From positions 1,922,001 through 1,986,000 of the forward strand of contig NZ_AP022620.1 in the NCBI RefSeq assembly GCF_010731855.1: a stretch of DNA of 64,000 nt. The letters are read 5' to 3'. Below are positions 16,023-25,105 of this stretch, piece after piece. Both the position numbers and the translations under genes were made by a program. Position 1 is the stretch's first letter, and each line of letters begins with the position of its first letter. Source of the stretch: Mycolicibacterium anyangense. Its GTDB lineage: Bacteria; Actinomycetota; Actinomycetes; Mycobacteriales; Mycobacteriaceae. The notes under the pieces were generated by a model, which was not told where the DNA came from, did no database searches, and saw only the letters and a program-made list of their open reading frames with translations.

Positions 16023-18589
16023 CGGACCATCTCCTCCTTGTCGAGAACTTCTGGTGTACTGGTGGTTTCGGCCCAGGAGCGCCATCCCGACGGCGTCCAG
16101 CGTTGCCATTCCTGCTCCGGTTCCCCGCGGGCCGCGACGCTGACCCACCCGTTGCCGAAGAGCCGCTGCAGGATCGGGTTGCGGGCGACGATCATGTCGA
16201 TCCGCTCCAGGGGCGCCTGGACCACGGCCAGCAGTCGCATCGGCTCGTGGATGAGCCGGCCGCCGGCGGCCACCGACTGCCAGGGCAGACCGAGTCGAAG
16301 ATCGCCTTCGTGGCCGGCGATGACTCCTGCGGTTCCGACCACGTTGTGGATGGTCTTGGTGCCGGCACCGAAGACCTCCGGTGCCACCGCGGAGAAGTAG
16401 TACTGGCAGTTGATCCACTGCGCGACCACCAGCGGTGCGGTCAGGATGGTCTCCAGTGCACTGCCATCGGGGTCGACATCGGCGTCATAGGAGTGCAGGA
16501 ATGTCCTGCGCTGCAGGTTGATTCCCTGCGACATGCCGCGTGGTCCGACCAGGAAGGCGGCGTTGCCCGCCAACCCCCATTCCGGGTAGACCTGCGCCCA
16601 GTCCAGCGACCGGCCCGCGACGTGGCGGGCGGCCCGCGCCGGTGACATCTGGCGCGGGGCGCCGGGCAGCTGCGCGCTGCGTTCGGCGGCCAGCGCGGCC
16701 CCGGCCGACGCCACCGCCTCCTGCAGCCGGCCCACCTGGTCGCGATGCGAGGCCGGGATCAGGTGGTGGTCGAGCACAGTGACCCGGTCGGTGGCGGTGT
16801 CGTGCTGAGCGGCGACGAACCAGGTCCCGTCCGGGATGTCGATGCCCAGCGGCCGCAATTCGTCGCGGACGTCGGCCTGGTTGAGGATGGCCGCCGCGGT
16901 ACGGGCGTTCGGGCCGCCGGCCTGGCCACCGCACGCCCCGCAGTCCAGGGACGCCTGGTAGGGGTTGTTCTCGGTAGTGCTGCCATGCCCGCACAGCACC
17001 ACCAGCCTGCCGAAATCCCGGGTCAGGCCCATGGTGGTCAGTGCCACCTGAGCGAACAGCGCCCGCTGGTCCAGCGGGAGCGCACCGACGGTGAGCTCGG
17101 TCGGCGCCTGCGGTGCCAACAGGTCGCGCAGCCGCTTGCGCAGCCGCCCGCTGGTGGCCGGCGCCAGGGTCTTGGCCGCCGACAACGGTGCGGCAGCCCA
17201 GCCCGCCGCTTCGGCAAGCGTGAACGGCGCTGCCAGAGCATCTTTGGCGGCGTGGAAGGCCGACTCGGCACCCGCGAGGCCCTTGACGCCCGACACCCGG
17301 CGCGCCGCGGCACCGGCGGCCCCGGCGGCGGGTACCTCGTGGATCTCATGGTTCGGCTCGATCAGCACCGGGCACAGGTCGCATGAGGCGCCGCCGAGCA
17401 GGTCGGTGAACCGGATGGCGACCGCGAAGAAGCCTGCGAAGCCGAAGGTTTCGTACCCGTCGAGCGATTCCAGATGCCGGCGCAACCCCTCGGAGCGGGT
17501 GTCGATGCAGGTGACCACCTGGGTGTGTGGGGTGCCGGAGGGCAGCACTTCCCCGGTCCGGGCAAGTGCGTCGAGCAGCCCGTCCCGGTAATGACCCTCG
17601 AAGGCGTTCTGCCACACCATCTCCCGGGATCCCACCGGCAGGGCCGCGAGCACCCGGGCGGCGGCGGTCAGGTCGTTGTCGGCGACCTCACCCACACCCC
17701 AGACCCCGGCGAGGTGGATCGCGCGCTGCCGGGCGGCGGGCGCGCGCTCATCCTGTGGCTCGACCACCGGGCCGTGCTTGGGCCCGGCGAGCAGGACCAC
17801 CTCGTAGGTCAGCCGCATCGCCAGGTAGCCGACCAGGTCGATACCCTCCCCGCGTCCGGCGCACCACTGGATGTGGGCCGCCCAGCCGGGTAGCGAGGTC
17901 AAGTGCGCCTGCAGGTAGGCGGCGCGCTCGTCGTCGCCGATCTTGAGATCCGAAAGAGCCTCTAGCACAGCATCTTCGGGACGCTCCGGCACCGAGCGCA
18001 GCCCAGTCCGCGACCGGCGTGACAGTGTCGGGTCGGCGGCCGCCAGGCCGCGCCATGCCGGGTAGAAGCCGCGATCCCGACCGGGCATCGCCCAGCCCGC
18101 CGAGCCGAAGAATGCCGAGCACCATTTGGCTGCCTGTGCATCGATGATCCGGGCGGCCTCGGGAGCCAGCCGCTCGGCGCTGGTCCGGTACCGCCGGGCG
18201 GGCTGGGGCGTGCCGGTGCCGTGCAGAAGGTCACCGCGCAGCAGTTCGGCCGGGGTGACCTCACGATCGCCGAACCGCAGCCCCGGTTCGGCGAGCAGGC
18301 GTGGATAGCGCCGCGCCAGGACCCGGTCGAGGTCGGCGTCGGTGATGCGGCCCGCGCGGTACAGGTCCCGAAAACCCTGCTCGGTCAGCGTGCCCCGCAT
18401 GCCATAGAGGTCACCGGCACGCCGGACAGCCTGCTCGAACGGGAGGTTCTCCAGGCCTGCCAGCGGGTTGACCGCGATGAAGGTCTCCAGGGGGTAGTGG
18501 GTGGGAAGAACCCGGGCGGCCAGGGTGATGTCACTGCGCAGCAGCGAGCGCCGTTGGGCGAGGCCGGGTTCGAGGTAGGCAGTCGTCAT
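16019..18589 (-). CDS. dabA: DabA, carbonic-anhydrase-like subunit of the inorganic carbon uptake complex (DUF2309)
   Basis: An 856-residue DUF2309/UPF0753 protein. DabA pairs with the membrane protein DabB and hydrates CO2 vectorially to concentrate bicarbonate. The zinc-site pattern is complete: Cys361 and Asp363 with Arg365 in TCIDTRSEG, His535 in CGHGSTTENNPY and Cys550 in LDCGACGG. Spacing between them (2, 172 and 15) almost equals that of the studied Halothiobacillus DabA (Cys351, Asp353, His524, Cys539). No membrane helices are obvious. Both ends overlap neighbours by ATGA: dabB upstream and the PII-like gene downstream. The family assignment is firm; the activity here is inferred. Confidence 0.93.
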   Translation of the reverse strand: MTTAYLEPGLAQRRSLLRSDITLAARVLPTHYPLETFIAVNPLAGLENLPFEQAVRRAGDLYGMRGTLTEQGFRDLYRAGRITDADLDRVLARRYPRLLAEPGLRFGDREVTPAELLRGDLLHGTGTPQPARRYRTSAERLAPEAARIIDAQAAKWCSAFFGSAGWAMPGRDRGFYPAWRGLAAADPTLSRRSRTGLRSVPERPEDAVLEALSDLKIGDDERAAYLQAHLTSLPGWAAHIQWCAGRGEGIDLVGYLAMRLTYEVVLLAGPKHGPVVEPQDERAPAARQRAIHLAGVWGVGEVADNDLTAAARVLAALPVGSREMVWQNAFEGHYRDGLLDALARTGEVLPSGTPHTQVVTCIDTRSEGLRRHLESLDGYETFGFAGFFAVAIRFTDLLGGASCDLCPVLIEPNHEIHEVPAAGAAGAAARRVSGVKGLAGAESAFHAAKDALAAPFTLAEAAGWAAAPLSAAKTLAPATSGRLRKRLRDLLAPQAPTELTVGALPLDQRALFAQVALTTMGLTRDFGRLVVLCGHGSTTENNPYQASLDCGACGGQAGGPNARTAAAILNQADVRDELRPLGIDIPDGTWFVAAQHDTATDRVTVLDHHLIPASHRDQVGRLQEAVASAGAALAAERSAQLPGAPRQMSPARAARHVAGRSLDWAQVYPEWGLAGNAAFLVGPRGMSQGINLQRRTFLHSYDADVDPDGSALETILTAPLVVAQWINCQYYFSAVAPEVFGAGTKTIHNVVGTAGVIAGHEGDLRLGLPWQSVAAGGRLIHEPMRLLAVVQAPLERIDMIVARNPILQRLFGNGWVSVAARGEPEQEWQRWTPSGWRSWAETTSTPEVLDKEEMVR

Positions 18590-20178
18590 GAACGGGCTCC
18601 TGTCAGTGCGGTGGCGGGTCTGGTCGGTGACGGCGGTGCGATGTGCCCGGCGCTCAGGGCGCGGGTGTAGAGGGTGCGTTGCAGCCGGTTGCCGCCAGGC
18701 GCCCAGCGCACTGCACCCAGTCCGACCAGCACCGTGAGCGCTGCACCGGTGATGAGCCAGGTCGCGGCGGCGGGCAGTATCGCGGTGGGCAGCGCCGGGG
18801 CCAGGAATCCTCCGACCGTCGCGACCAGGCCGACGTAGGCAGTGGCGGCTGGCAACAGGAAGGCGGCGGCACCGAACACTCCCCCGCTACCGGGGCGTCG
18901 AGCGAGCCAGCCCCAGGTGGCGGCGGTGCCGGTCACCCAGGCGAAGATCAGCAGTGCCCATTCGGCCAGGTGGTCGCCGGGCCCGCTCGGGACCACCGCC
19001 ACCGCGAGCCCGAGGGCCGCCGCGGGCAGGACCGGCGCCGCGACCAGAGCCACTCGCCGCTGCGAGGCGGTGGGTGTGGCGGCCGGCAGCATCACCTTGC
19101 GGCGCCGGTAGGCGATCGCCGACCCGGAGGACAGGAACAGGGTGGCCTTGTAGAAGCCGTGAGCGACCAGATGGAAGACCGCCGCCGCCCAGAGCCCCAG
19201 TCCGCAGGTGAGGATCATGAAGCCCATCTGCGCCATGGTCGAATGTGCCAGCGCCCCTTTGATATCCGGCTTCACCAGCATGACTACCGCACCGTAGGCC
19301 AGGGTGGCGATACCGGCGAGAATGGTCAGCGCCTGGGCCAGTCCGGAGGCGGCCATCAGGGGGCTCAGCTTGATCAGCAGGATGCCGCCCGCGTTGACCA
19401 CGCCGGCGTGCAGCATTGCCGAGACGGGCGTGGGGGCGGCCAGGGTGGCGGGCAGCCAGCGGTGGAAGGGTATCTGCGCGGACCTCGACAGCGCGGCGGC
19501 GACCACCAGGCAGGCGGCGATCACCACTGTGGTGCCGGCCAGTGGTTGGGCGCGCAGCGCACCGAGGTCGACGGTGCCCGCGTGGGTAGCGACGATGCCG
19601 ACCGCGACCCACAGCGCGAGGTCGCCGATCAGGAAGGCGGTGGCGGTGCGTCGCACGCCGTCACGTGCGGCAGGCAGCGGCCAGTAGGTCGCGAGTAGCA
19701 GGCACAGCGCCACTCCCGCGACGGTCCACCCGATGGCCAGCACCCACAGGGTCTGCGCGGTCATCAGCAGGGCGGAGCCGGTGGTGAGCAGCCCGGCACC
19801 GGCGGTGAACCAGCCGGCCCGGGCGTCTTCGGCCAGGTAGCGCACCGCGAAGGCCTGCACGATGGTGCTGACCCCGAAGACCAGCATCAGCAGGACCACC
19901 GCAAGCCGGTCGGCCGACACGGCGAGGATCGCCTGTCCGTCGGCGCCATGCGCCGTCACGGACACCGCGTCGCCCCGAGCGGAGGCGACGGCAAGAGCGG
20001 CCGCCCCGAGGAAGGCCAGACCGGAGCCGACCGCACCGAGTCGGCCGACCAGTCGAGCGTTGCGCCGGCCCGCGAGCGCGGCCAGCGCAGCGATCGCCGC
20101 CGGCCCGAGCACACTGACCCCCAGCACTGCGTTCATGACCGGAGACCCGGTCGTCGTGGTCTCGATTCCGCTCAACAT
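18586..20178 (-). CDS. dabB: DabB, proton-antiporter-like membrane subunit of the inorganic carbon uptake complex
   Basis: A 530-residue integral membrane protein of the NADH dehydrogenase subunit L/Mrp antiporter superfamily, with about a dozen hydrophobic helices. Signature stretches include FHRWLPATLAAPTPVSAMLHAG, split across the conserved lysine-type helix (PFHRWLP) and the PTPVSAMLHAGVVNAGG loop, and AHSTMAQMGFMILTCG. In complex I and Mrp relatives these helices carry protons; in DAB systems the proton gradient drives DabA. Next to DUF2309 this is DabB rather than NuoL. ATG 20178 is only nine bases from a TGTAAT -10 element, so the message may be leaderless; ATG 20136 is an alternative start. 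Confidence 0.92.
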   Translation of the reverse strand: MLSGIETTTTGSPVMNAVLGVSVLGPAAIAALAALAGRRNARLVGRLGAVGSGLAFLGAAALAVASARGDAVSVTAHGADGQAILAVSADRLAVVLLMLVFGVSTIVQAFAVRYLAEDARAGWFTAGAGLLTTGSALLMTAQTLWVLAIGWTVAGVALCLLLATYWPLPAARDGVRRTATAFLIGDLALWVAVGIVATHAGTVDLGALRAQPLAGTTVVIAACLVVAAALSRSAQIPFHRWLPATLAAPTPVSAMLHAGVVNAGGILLIKLSPLMAASGLAQALTILAGIATLAYGAVVMLVKPDIKGALAHSTMAQMGFMILTCGLGLWAAAVFHLVAHGFYKATLFLSSGSAIAYRRRKVMLPAATPTASQRRVALVAAPVLPAAALGLAVAVVPSGPGDHLAEWALLIFAWVTGTAATWGWLARRPGSGGVFGAAAFLLPAATAYVGLVATVGGFLAPALPTAILPAAATWLITGAALTVLVGLGAVRWAPGGNRLQRTLYTRALSAGHIAPPSPTRPATALTGARS

Positions 20179-20215
20179 ACGACCGAAATTACATGTGTTT
20201 TGTTTCGCGTGTCAA
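20179..20215 (-). promoter_or_regulatory. Consensus promoter of the dab operon, predicted leaderless
   Basis: On the minus strand TTGACA (20215-20210) and TGTAAT (20193-20188) are separated by 16 nt, close to the sigma-70/SigA ideal. Nine bases follow before the dabB ATG at 20178, so transcription should start at or almost at the A of ATG, and no Shine-Dalgarno is present. The region is markedly AT-richer than its surroundings. Confidence 0.7.
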
Positions 20216-20301
20216 TCTTCGGGAAATATGAATCTTGTTTGTGTTGCCGGGTGTCCCGGTAAAACCGGAGATGGTTGTTTCCTGATACAGCGTTGACGAC
20301 C

Positions 20302-20307
20302 TAGGAT
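20302..20307 (+). promoter_or_regulatory. -10 element of the divergent winged-helix gene
   Basis: TAGGAT fits the mycobacterial -10 pattern TANNNT and lies six bases before the ATG at 20314, so this gene may also be leaderless. No clear -35 is visible. The 135-nt divergent region (20179-20313) contains the direct repeat AATCTT (20214-20219 and 20231-20236) and CCGGTAAAACCGG (20256-20268), which are candidate regulator sites. Confidence 0.45.
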
Positions 20308-20313
20308 TCCGGT

Positions 20314-20598
20314 ATGGCAGAGTGGACGTTTCTCACCAATCACGCCCACACCCTGCTGTGTATCGCCCGTGATCCCGGGATCCGACTGCGCGACGTGGCC
20401 GAACGGGTCGGCGTCACCGAACGCGCCGCCCAGCGCATCGTCAGCGACCTGGTCGAGGCCGGCTATCTGGACCGGCTTCGCGACGGCAGGCGCAACTACT
20501 ACAAGGTGAAATCCGACCGGCCGCTACGGCACCCGGTAGAGCGGGGCCACGATATCGGCGAAATCCTGTCGGTCCTGCACGAGGCGGACGCGACCTAA
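20314..20598 (+). CDS. Small winged-helix transcriptional regulator, divergent to the dab operon
   Basis: A 94-residue protein made almost entirely of a MarR/IclR-like winged helix: HTH around residues 24-47 (RLRDVAERVGVTERAAQRIVSDL) and a wing at RLRDGRRNYYKVKSD. No ligand-binding domain is present, though the last 25 residues (HPVERGHDIGEILSVLH) may form a dimer helix. It is transcribed away from dabB from a shared 135-nt region and is the natural candidate to regulate the DAB operon. The stop overlaps the stop of the convergent LLM oxidoreductase gene by four bases (CTAA). Confidence 0.85.
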   Translation: MAEWTFLTNHAHTLLCIARDPGIRLRDVAERVGVTERAAQRIVSDLVEAGYLDRLRDGRRNYYKVKSDRPLRHPVERGHDIGEILSVLHEADAT

Positions 20599-21455
20599 GC
20601 GTCCAGCTTCAGGTCGTTGCGGAACCGGCGCATGCCGTCGATCTTCTCGGCCACCGTGGCATCGGGCCCGCAGTAGAACACCCACGGCATCGTGATGATG
20701 CCGTGGATCCCGGCTGCCGCCGCACGGTCGTAGTGTTCGGGCAGGAAGGCATCCGACAGCGGCGTCACCACCGTGTAGCCGTCCATGGTCAGACCCTTCT
20801 CGGCGCGCAGCGCCCGCACCTTCTCGACCCGCTCGACGGCCTGGTCCAGCGTGATCAGGTCACCGATCCAGCCGTCGAGCCCGGCGGCGCGGCGCAGTGC
20901 GATATCGGAGAGTCCCCCGCTGTAGACCGGAATCGGCGGCGGCGTAGGCGTCATCTCCAGGCGGGGAGTCTGGTAGAACTCACCGTCGAACTCCGTCCAG
21001 CCGGGCTCCCACAGCGTCCGCATCAACCGGATCATCTCGTCAGTTCGCTTGCCGCGCTTGGCGAACTGCTGGCCCATCAGAGTGAATTCCTCTTCGCACC
21101 AGCCGACGCCGATGCCGAGCTCGACGCGGCCGTCGGCCAGATAGGCAGCGGTGCCGATGGCCTTGGCAGCCGAGTACGGGTCACGCATGGCCGGGATGTA
21201 GACCGTGGTGAGGAACTTCAGCCGCTCGGTTGCCTGCGCCAGGGCACCGACGAGCACCCACGGATCGGGCCAGTCGGTGAACGGCTGCCAGCGACGCTCA
21301 CCGTCGGGCGTGTACGGGTACGGCGTGGCCAGCTTCTCGAGGTTCACTACATGATCCGGAATGCCCAGGCCCTCATAGCCCAGATCGTCTGCGGCCTTAG
21401 CGATCTCGATGACATCACTGGTCTTCAGGAATGCGCAGCTGACGTAGAACTTCAT
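20595..21455 (-). CDS. LLM-class F420-dependent oxidoreductase
   Basis: A 286-residue luciferase-like monooxygenase-fold protein, TIGR03619-like. Mycobacteria have many such enzymes using coenzyme F420. Visible family features are the N-terminal ADDLGYEGLGIPDHV, the ERLKFLTTVYIPAMRDP strand, GRVELGIGVGWCEEEF (the usual G-x-G-W pattern) and PIPVYSGGLSDIALRRAA. The substrate cannot be read from sequence. The ATG at 21455 (MKFYVSCAF) is preceded by GAGGGG at a good distance and overlaps the thioesterase stop by ATGA. It appears to be the last gene of a glnE-thioesterase-LLM group. Confidence 0.9.
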   Translation of the reverse strand: MKFYVSCAFLKTSDVIEIAKAADDLGYEGLGIPDHVVNLEKLATPYPYTPDGERRWQPFTDWPDPWVLVGALAQATERLKFLTTVYIPAMRDPYSAAKAIGTAAYLADGRVELGIGVGWCEEEFTLMGQQFAKRGKRTDEMIRLMRTLWEPGWTEFDGEFYQTPRLEMTPTPPPIPVYSGGLSDIALRRAAGLDGWIGDLITLDQAVERVEKVRALRAEKGLTMDGYTVVTPLSDAFLPEHYDRAAAAGIHGIITMPWVFYCGPDATVAEKIDGMRRFRNDLKLDA

Positions 21456-22090
21456 CCCGTTGTACCCCTCGCCCACGCCGGCATGATGAAGACTCCTTCT
21501 GCTTCCACGGTGGTGCCCTCGGCGTCGCTCAACGAGCCGCGTGCGTACGTCTTGTGACCGTCGATGCGCTCCACCCAGGCTTGAGCCCGCAGCGGCCCCA
21601 AGGGGGTGCCCCGCAGATACCTGAGCGTGATCGTGCCGGTGAATTTCGCCTCGGTCAGCTTGTTGGTGGCCGCCTCCCCGAGGATCTGGTCCATGAGCAG
21701 TGCGCAGATCCCGCCGTGCACCATTCCCGGCGGACCTTCATAGACGGGCCCCAGGGTGAACTCACTCCAGCACCGGCCATCCGGATCCTGGTGCACGGTC
21801 ATCGACGGTGCTATCGGATTGTGCCGTCCGACAGCGGGATTCGCCCAGACCACCGGACGCCCGGTATCGGCGTGGCGCAGGATGCGCGGCCGCTGCGCGG
21901 GGGTGTCTTCGAGGGCCTGGCTGACGCGGTCGATCGTCATGCGGGCCTGCTCGATCGTGTCGGTGTCGGCCCCGGCGTGAACGGTGGCGTGGATCAACCG
22001 GCGTACCGCCTGTGCCAACGGCTCATGCAGCGAGGCTATCCGTTCATAGTCTTCGGCGGTGATGAAGTCCCACTCGGATTCTGAGTTCAT
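21452..22090 (-). CDS. PaaI-type hotdog thioesterase
   Basis: A 212-residue protein with an extra N-terminal helical part of about 85 residues and a C-terminal hotdog fold. The PaaI/4HBT signature is GPPGMVHGGICALLMDQILG, split here as MVHGG and ALLMDQILG; the Asp or nearby residues activate water for thioester hydrolysis. The strands ITLRYLRGTPLGPL and DAEGTTVEAEGVFIMP complete the fold. It starts 9 nt after glnE ends and overlaps the LLM gene, so it is in one transcript with both. The acyl-CoA substrate is unknown. Confidence 0.88.
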   Translation of the reverse strand: MNSESEWDFITAEDYERIASLHEPLAQAVRRLIHATVHAGADTDTIEQARMTIDRVSQALEDTPAQRPRILRHADTGRPVVWANPAVGRHNPIAPSMTVHQDPDGRCWSEFTLGPVYEGPPGMVHGGICALLMDQILGEAATNKLTEAKFTGTITLRYLRGTPLGPLRAQAWVERIDGHKTYARGSLSDAEGTTVEAEGVFIMPAWARGTTG

Positions 22091-22099
22091 CAGCGTCGG

Positions 22100-25072
22100 T
22101 CAACCTCCGAAGACTTTGAGCACCACAGTCTTTGCCCGGCGTGTCACGCGCAGGTAGTTGTCCAGGAACTCGCCACCATCATCGGTGGGCCAGCCGGCCG
22201 CCACCGCGACCGCATTGAGCTGGCGTCCGGGGCCGGGCAGCTGGTCGGTGGGCTTGCCACGCACCAGCACCAGCGCGTTGCGTGCCCGGGTAGCCGTCAG
22301 CCAGGCCTGGCGCAGCAGGTCCACGTCGTCCTCGGCCAGCAGCTCGGCGGCGCCGATCGCGTCCAGGGTTTCCAGCGTCGAAGTGTTGTGCAGGGCGGGC
22401 ACCTCGTGGGCGTGGCGCAATTGCAGCAGCTGGACCGTCCACTCGATATCGGCCAGCCCGCCGCGGCCGAGCTTGGTGTGGGTGTTGGGATCGGCTCCGC
22501 GCGGCAGCCGCTCGGCATCCACCCGCGCCTTGATCCGCCGGATCTCCTGCACTGCCTCGGCCGACACCCCGCCGCCGGGATAGCGGGTCTTGTCCACCAT
22601 CAGCAGGAAGCGGTGGCCGAGTTCGAGATCACCGGCCACCCGGTGCGCTCGCAGCAGCGCCTGAATCTCCCACGGCTGCGCCCACTGGTCGTAGTACGCC
22701 TCGTAGGAGGCCAGGGTGCGCACCAACGGTCCCTGCCTGCCCTCGGGCCGCAGGTTGGCGTCGACTTCGAGCGGCGGGTCGGCACTGGGCGTGCCCAGCA
22801 GCGCGCGGACCTGCTCGGCGATCGACACCGACCACTTCACCGCCCGGGACTCCTCGATCCCGGCGTTCGGTTCACAGACGAACATCACGTCGGCGTCCGA
22901 GCCGTATCCCAGTTCGCCGCCGCCCAGCCGGCCCATCCCGATGACGGCAATCCTGGCCGGAACACCGTCGGCCGGGGTGTTGGCCCGAATCACCACTTCC
23001 AGCGCCGACTGCAGCACCGCCACCCAGATGGAGGTCAGCGCCCCACAGACCTGCCGGACCTCGAGCATGCCGAGCAGATCCGCCGACGCAATCCGGGCCA
23101 GTTCCCGGCGGCGCAACGTCCGCGCGGCCGCGATCGCGCGGACCGGGTCGGGATGCCGTGCCGCCGAGGCGATCAGCGCACGGGCCACCCCGTCGGGCTC
23201 GACGTCGAGCAGTTTGGGGCCGGTCGGTCCGTCGGCGTACTGCTGGATCACCTCCGGTGCCCGCATGAGCAGTTCGGGCACGAAGGCCGAGGTGCCCAGC
23301 ACCCGCATCAACCGCTTGGCCACCGCGCTCTCGTCACGCAGGGTGGCCAGATACCACCGGTGCTCGGCGAGCGCCTCGCTGACACGGCGATAGGCCAGCA
23401 GGCCGCTGTCCGGATCCGGGGTGTCCGACAGCCAGTCCAGCAGGCGCGGCAGCAGCACCGACTGCACCCGCCCACGACGGCCACTCTCGTTGACCAGCGC
23501 ACTCAGATGCGTCAGCGCGGTCTGCGGTCCTTCGTAACCCAGTGCGGCGAGCTGTCTTTCGGCCGCGGCCGGCGTCAGGCCGCCGGCGATGCCCACCGAC
23601 GGGCCGACCGACTCGAGCAGCGGTTGGTAGAACAGCTTGGCGTGCAGCCGGGACACCCGCAGGTTCTGGCGTTTGATCTCCTCCCGCAGCACGCCGAGCG
23701 CGTCGTGAGTGCCGTCGGGCCGCATGTGCGCGGCACGGGCCAGCCAGCGCAACGCCTCGTCATCATCGGGTGCGGGCAACATGTGTGTTCTCTTGAGCCG
23801 CTGTAGCTGCAGCCGATGCTCGAGCAGCCGCAGGAACTCGTACGATGCGGTCAGGTTCGCCGCGTCGTCACGCCCGACGTATCCCCCTTCTCCCAGCGCC
23901 GCCAGCGCGGCCAGTGTCGAGGACACATGCAACGAATCGTCGGTGCGGCCATGCACCAGCTGCAGCAGCTGCACGGCGAACTCGACGTCGCGCAGACCGC
24001 CGGTGCCCAGCTTGATCTCGCGATCCCGGACCTCCGCCGGGACCAGGGCCTCGACCCGGCGGCGCATGGCCTGCACCTCGGGCACGAAATCCTCACGCTC
24101 ACAGGCCGTCCAGACCATCGGCATCAGTGCCTCGATGTACTGCCTGCCGAGTTCCGCGTCGCCCACGGCGGGACGGGCCTTCAGCAGCGCCTGGAACTCC
24201 CACGTCTTGGCCCACCGCTGGTAGTAGGCGACGTGCGACTCCAGCGTGCGCACCAGCGCACCCTGCTTGCCCTCGGGCCGCAGTGCGGCGTCCACCTCGA
24301 AGAAGCTGTCCGAAGCCAGCCGCATCATCTCGCCGGCCACCCTGGTGGTGACGGCATCGGCGCTCTCACCGACGAAGATAACGTCGACGTCGCTGACGTA
24401 GTTCAGTTCGCGGGCACCGCATTTACCCATGGCGATGACGGCCAGCCGCGGCGCGGCGGTCTCACCCTTGCAGACCGTCGCGACGGCCACCTGCAGGGCG
24501 GCGTGCAGTGCGGTGTCGGCCATGTCGGCCAGGTGCGCGCCGACGGTCTGGAACGGCAGCACGGGTTCGTTCTCGACGGTCGGCGCCAAGTCCAGTGCGG
24601 CCAGGATCAACAGCTGGTCGCGGTACAGGTCGCGCAGCTTCGGCATGATCGTGGCTGCGGCAGTGCCGAATTCGGCGATGCAGCTGTCGAAGGAGCGGCG
24701 CAGCTGATCGGCGTCGGGCAGGGTCACCGCACCGTCGAGCAGATGCCAGGACACCGGATTGGCCACCAGATGATCGCCGAGCGCCAGTGAGGAGCCGAGC
24801 ACCGAGAACAGCCGGCCACGCAGTCCGCGGTCTTTGAGCAGGGCGGTGTTCAGCTGCTGCCAGTCCGGGCCGAGCGCCTCGGCCAGCCGGACCATGGTGT
24901 GCAGCGCGGCGTCGGCGTCGGGCGCCCGGGACAGCGACCACAACAACTCGACGTGGGCATCGGTATCCCAGCCCAGCGTCGCCAGGTCGGCAGCCGCGGA
25001 CCGGTCGACCAAACCGAGTCGGCCCACGCCGGGTACGCGTGGACGCTGCGTCGCTGGTTTGGCCACGCCCAC
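22100..25072 (-). CDS. glnE: Bifunctional glutamine synthetase adenylyltransferase/deadenylase
   Basis: Adds AMP to, and removes it from, Tyr406 of GlnA1, tuning glutamine synthetase to nitrogen supply. The 990 residues hold two nucleotidyltransferase domains with helical regions between: the first with [18 protein letters not shown] (about residue 215), normally the deadenylase, and the second with [18 protein letters not shown] (about residue 715), normally the adenylylase. Both keep the S-D-x-D metal motif. Length matches the M. tuberculosis enzyme. The start is GTG 25072, with a second GTG two codons in. It lies 33 nt downstream of glnA2 and is probably co-transcribed. Confidence 0.96.
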   Translation of the reverse strand: MGVAKPATQRPRVPGVGRLGLVDRSAAADLATLGWDTDAHVELLWSLSRAPDADAALHTMVRLAEALGPDWQQLNTALLKDRGLRGRLFSVLGSSLALGDHLVANPVSWHLLDGAVTLPDADQLRRSFDSCIAEFGTAAATIMPKLRDLYRDQLLILAALDLAPTVENEPVLPFQTVGAHLADMADTALHAALQVAVATVCKGETAAPRLAVIAMGKCGARELNYVSDVDVIFVGESADAVTTRVAGEMMRLASDSFFEVDAALRPEGKQGALVRTLESHVAYYQRWAKTWEFQALLKARPAVGDAELGRQYIEALMPMVWTACEREDFVPEVQAMRRRVEALVPAEVRDREIKLGTGGLRDVEFAVQLLQLVHGRTDDSLHVSSTLAALAALGEGGYVGRDDAANLTASYEFLRLLEHRLQLQRLKRTHMLPAPDDDEALRWLARAAHMRPDGTHDALGVLREEIKRQNLRVSRLHAKLFYQPLLESVGPSVGIAGGLTPAAAERQLAALGYEGPQTALTHLSALVNESGRRGRVQSVLLPRLLDWLSDTPDPDSGLLAYRRVSEALAEHRWYLATLRDESAVAKRLMRVLGTSAFVPELLMRAPEVIQQYADGPTGPKLLDVEPDGVARALIASAARHPDPVRAIAAARTLRRRELARIASADLLGMLEVRQVCGALTSIWVAVLQSALEVVIRANTPADGVPARIAVIGMGRLGGGELGYGSDADVMFVCEPNAGIEESRAVKWSVSIAEQVRALLGTPSADPPLEVDANLRPEGRQGPLVRTLASYEAYYDQWAQPWEIQALLRAHRVAGDLELGHRFLLMVDKTRYPGGGVSAEAVQEIRRIKARVDAERLPRGADPNTHTKLGRGGLADIEWTVQLLQLRHAHEVPALHNTSTLETLDAIGAAELLAEDDVDLLRQAWLTATRARNALVLVRGKPTDQLPGPGRQLNAVAVAAGWPTDDGGEFLDNYLRVTRRAKTVVLKVFGG

Positions 25073-25105
25073 GACGGTATCGCACCGGCCGCGGGCAACC
25101 GGTCA

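Noticed and set aside
18586..20178. NuoL/Mrp antiporter subunit as the identity of this gene
   Set aside because: No other complex I or Mrp genes are nearby, and the ATGA-coupled DUF2309 partner marks it as DabB.
22388..23806. 472-residue open frame opposite glnE
   Set aside because: It lies wholly inside glnE, whose NTase motifs are intact, and its protein has no recognisable domain.
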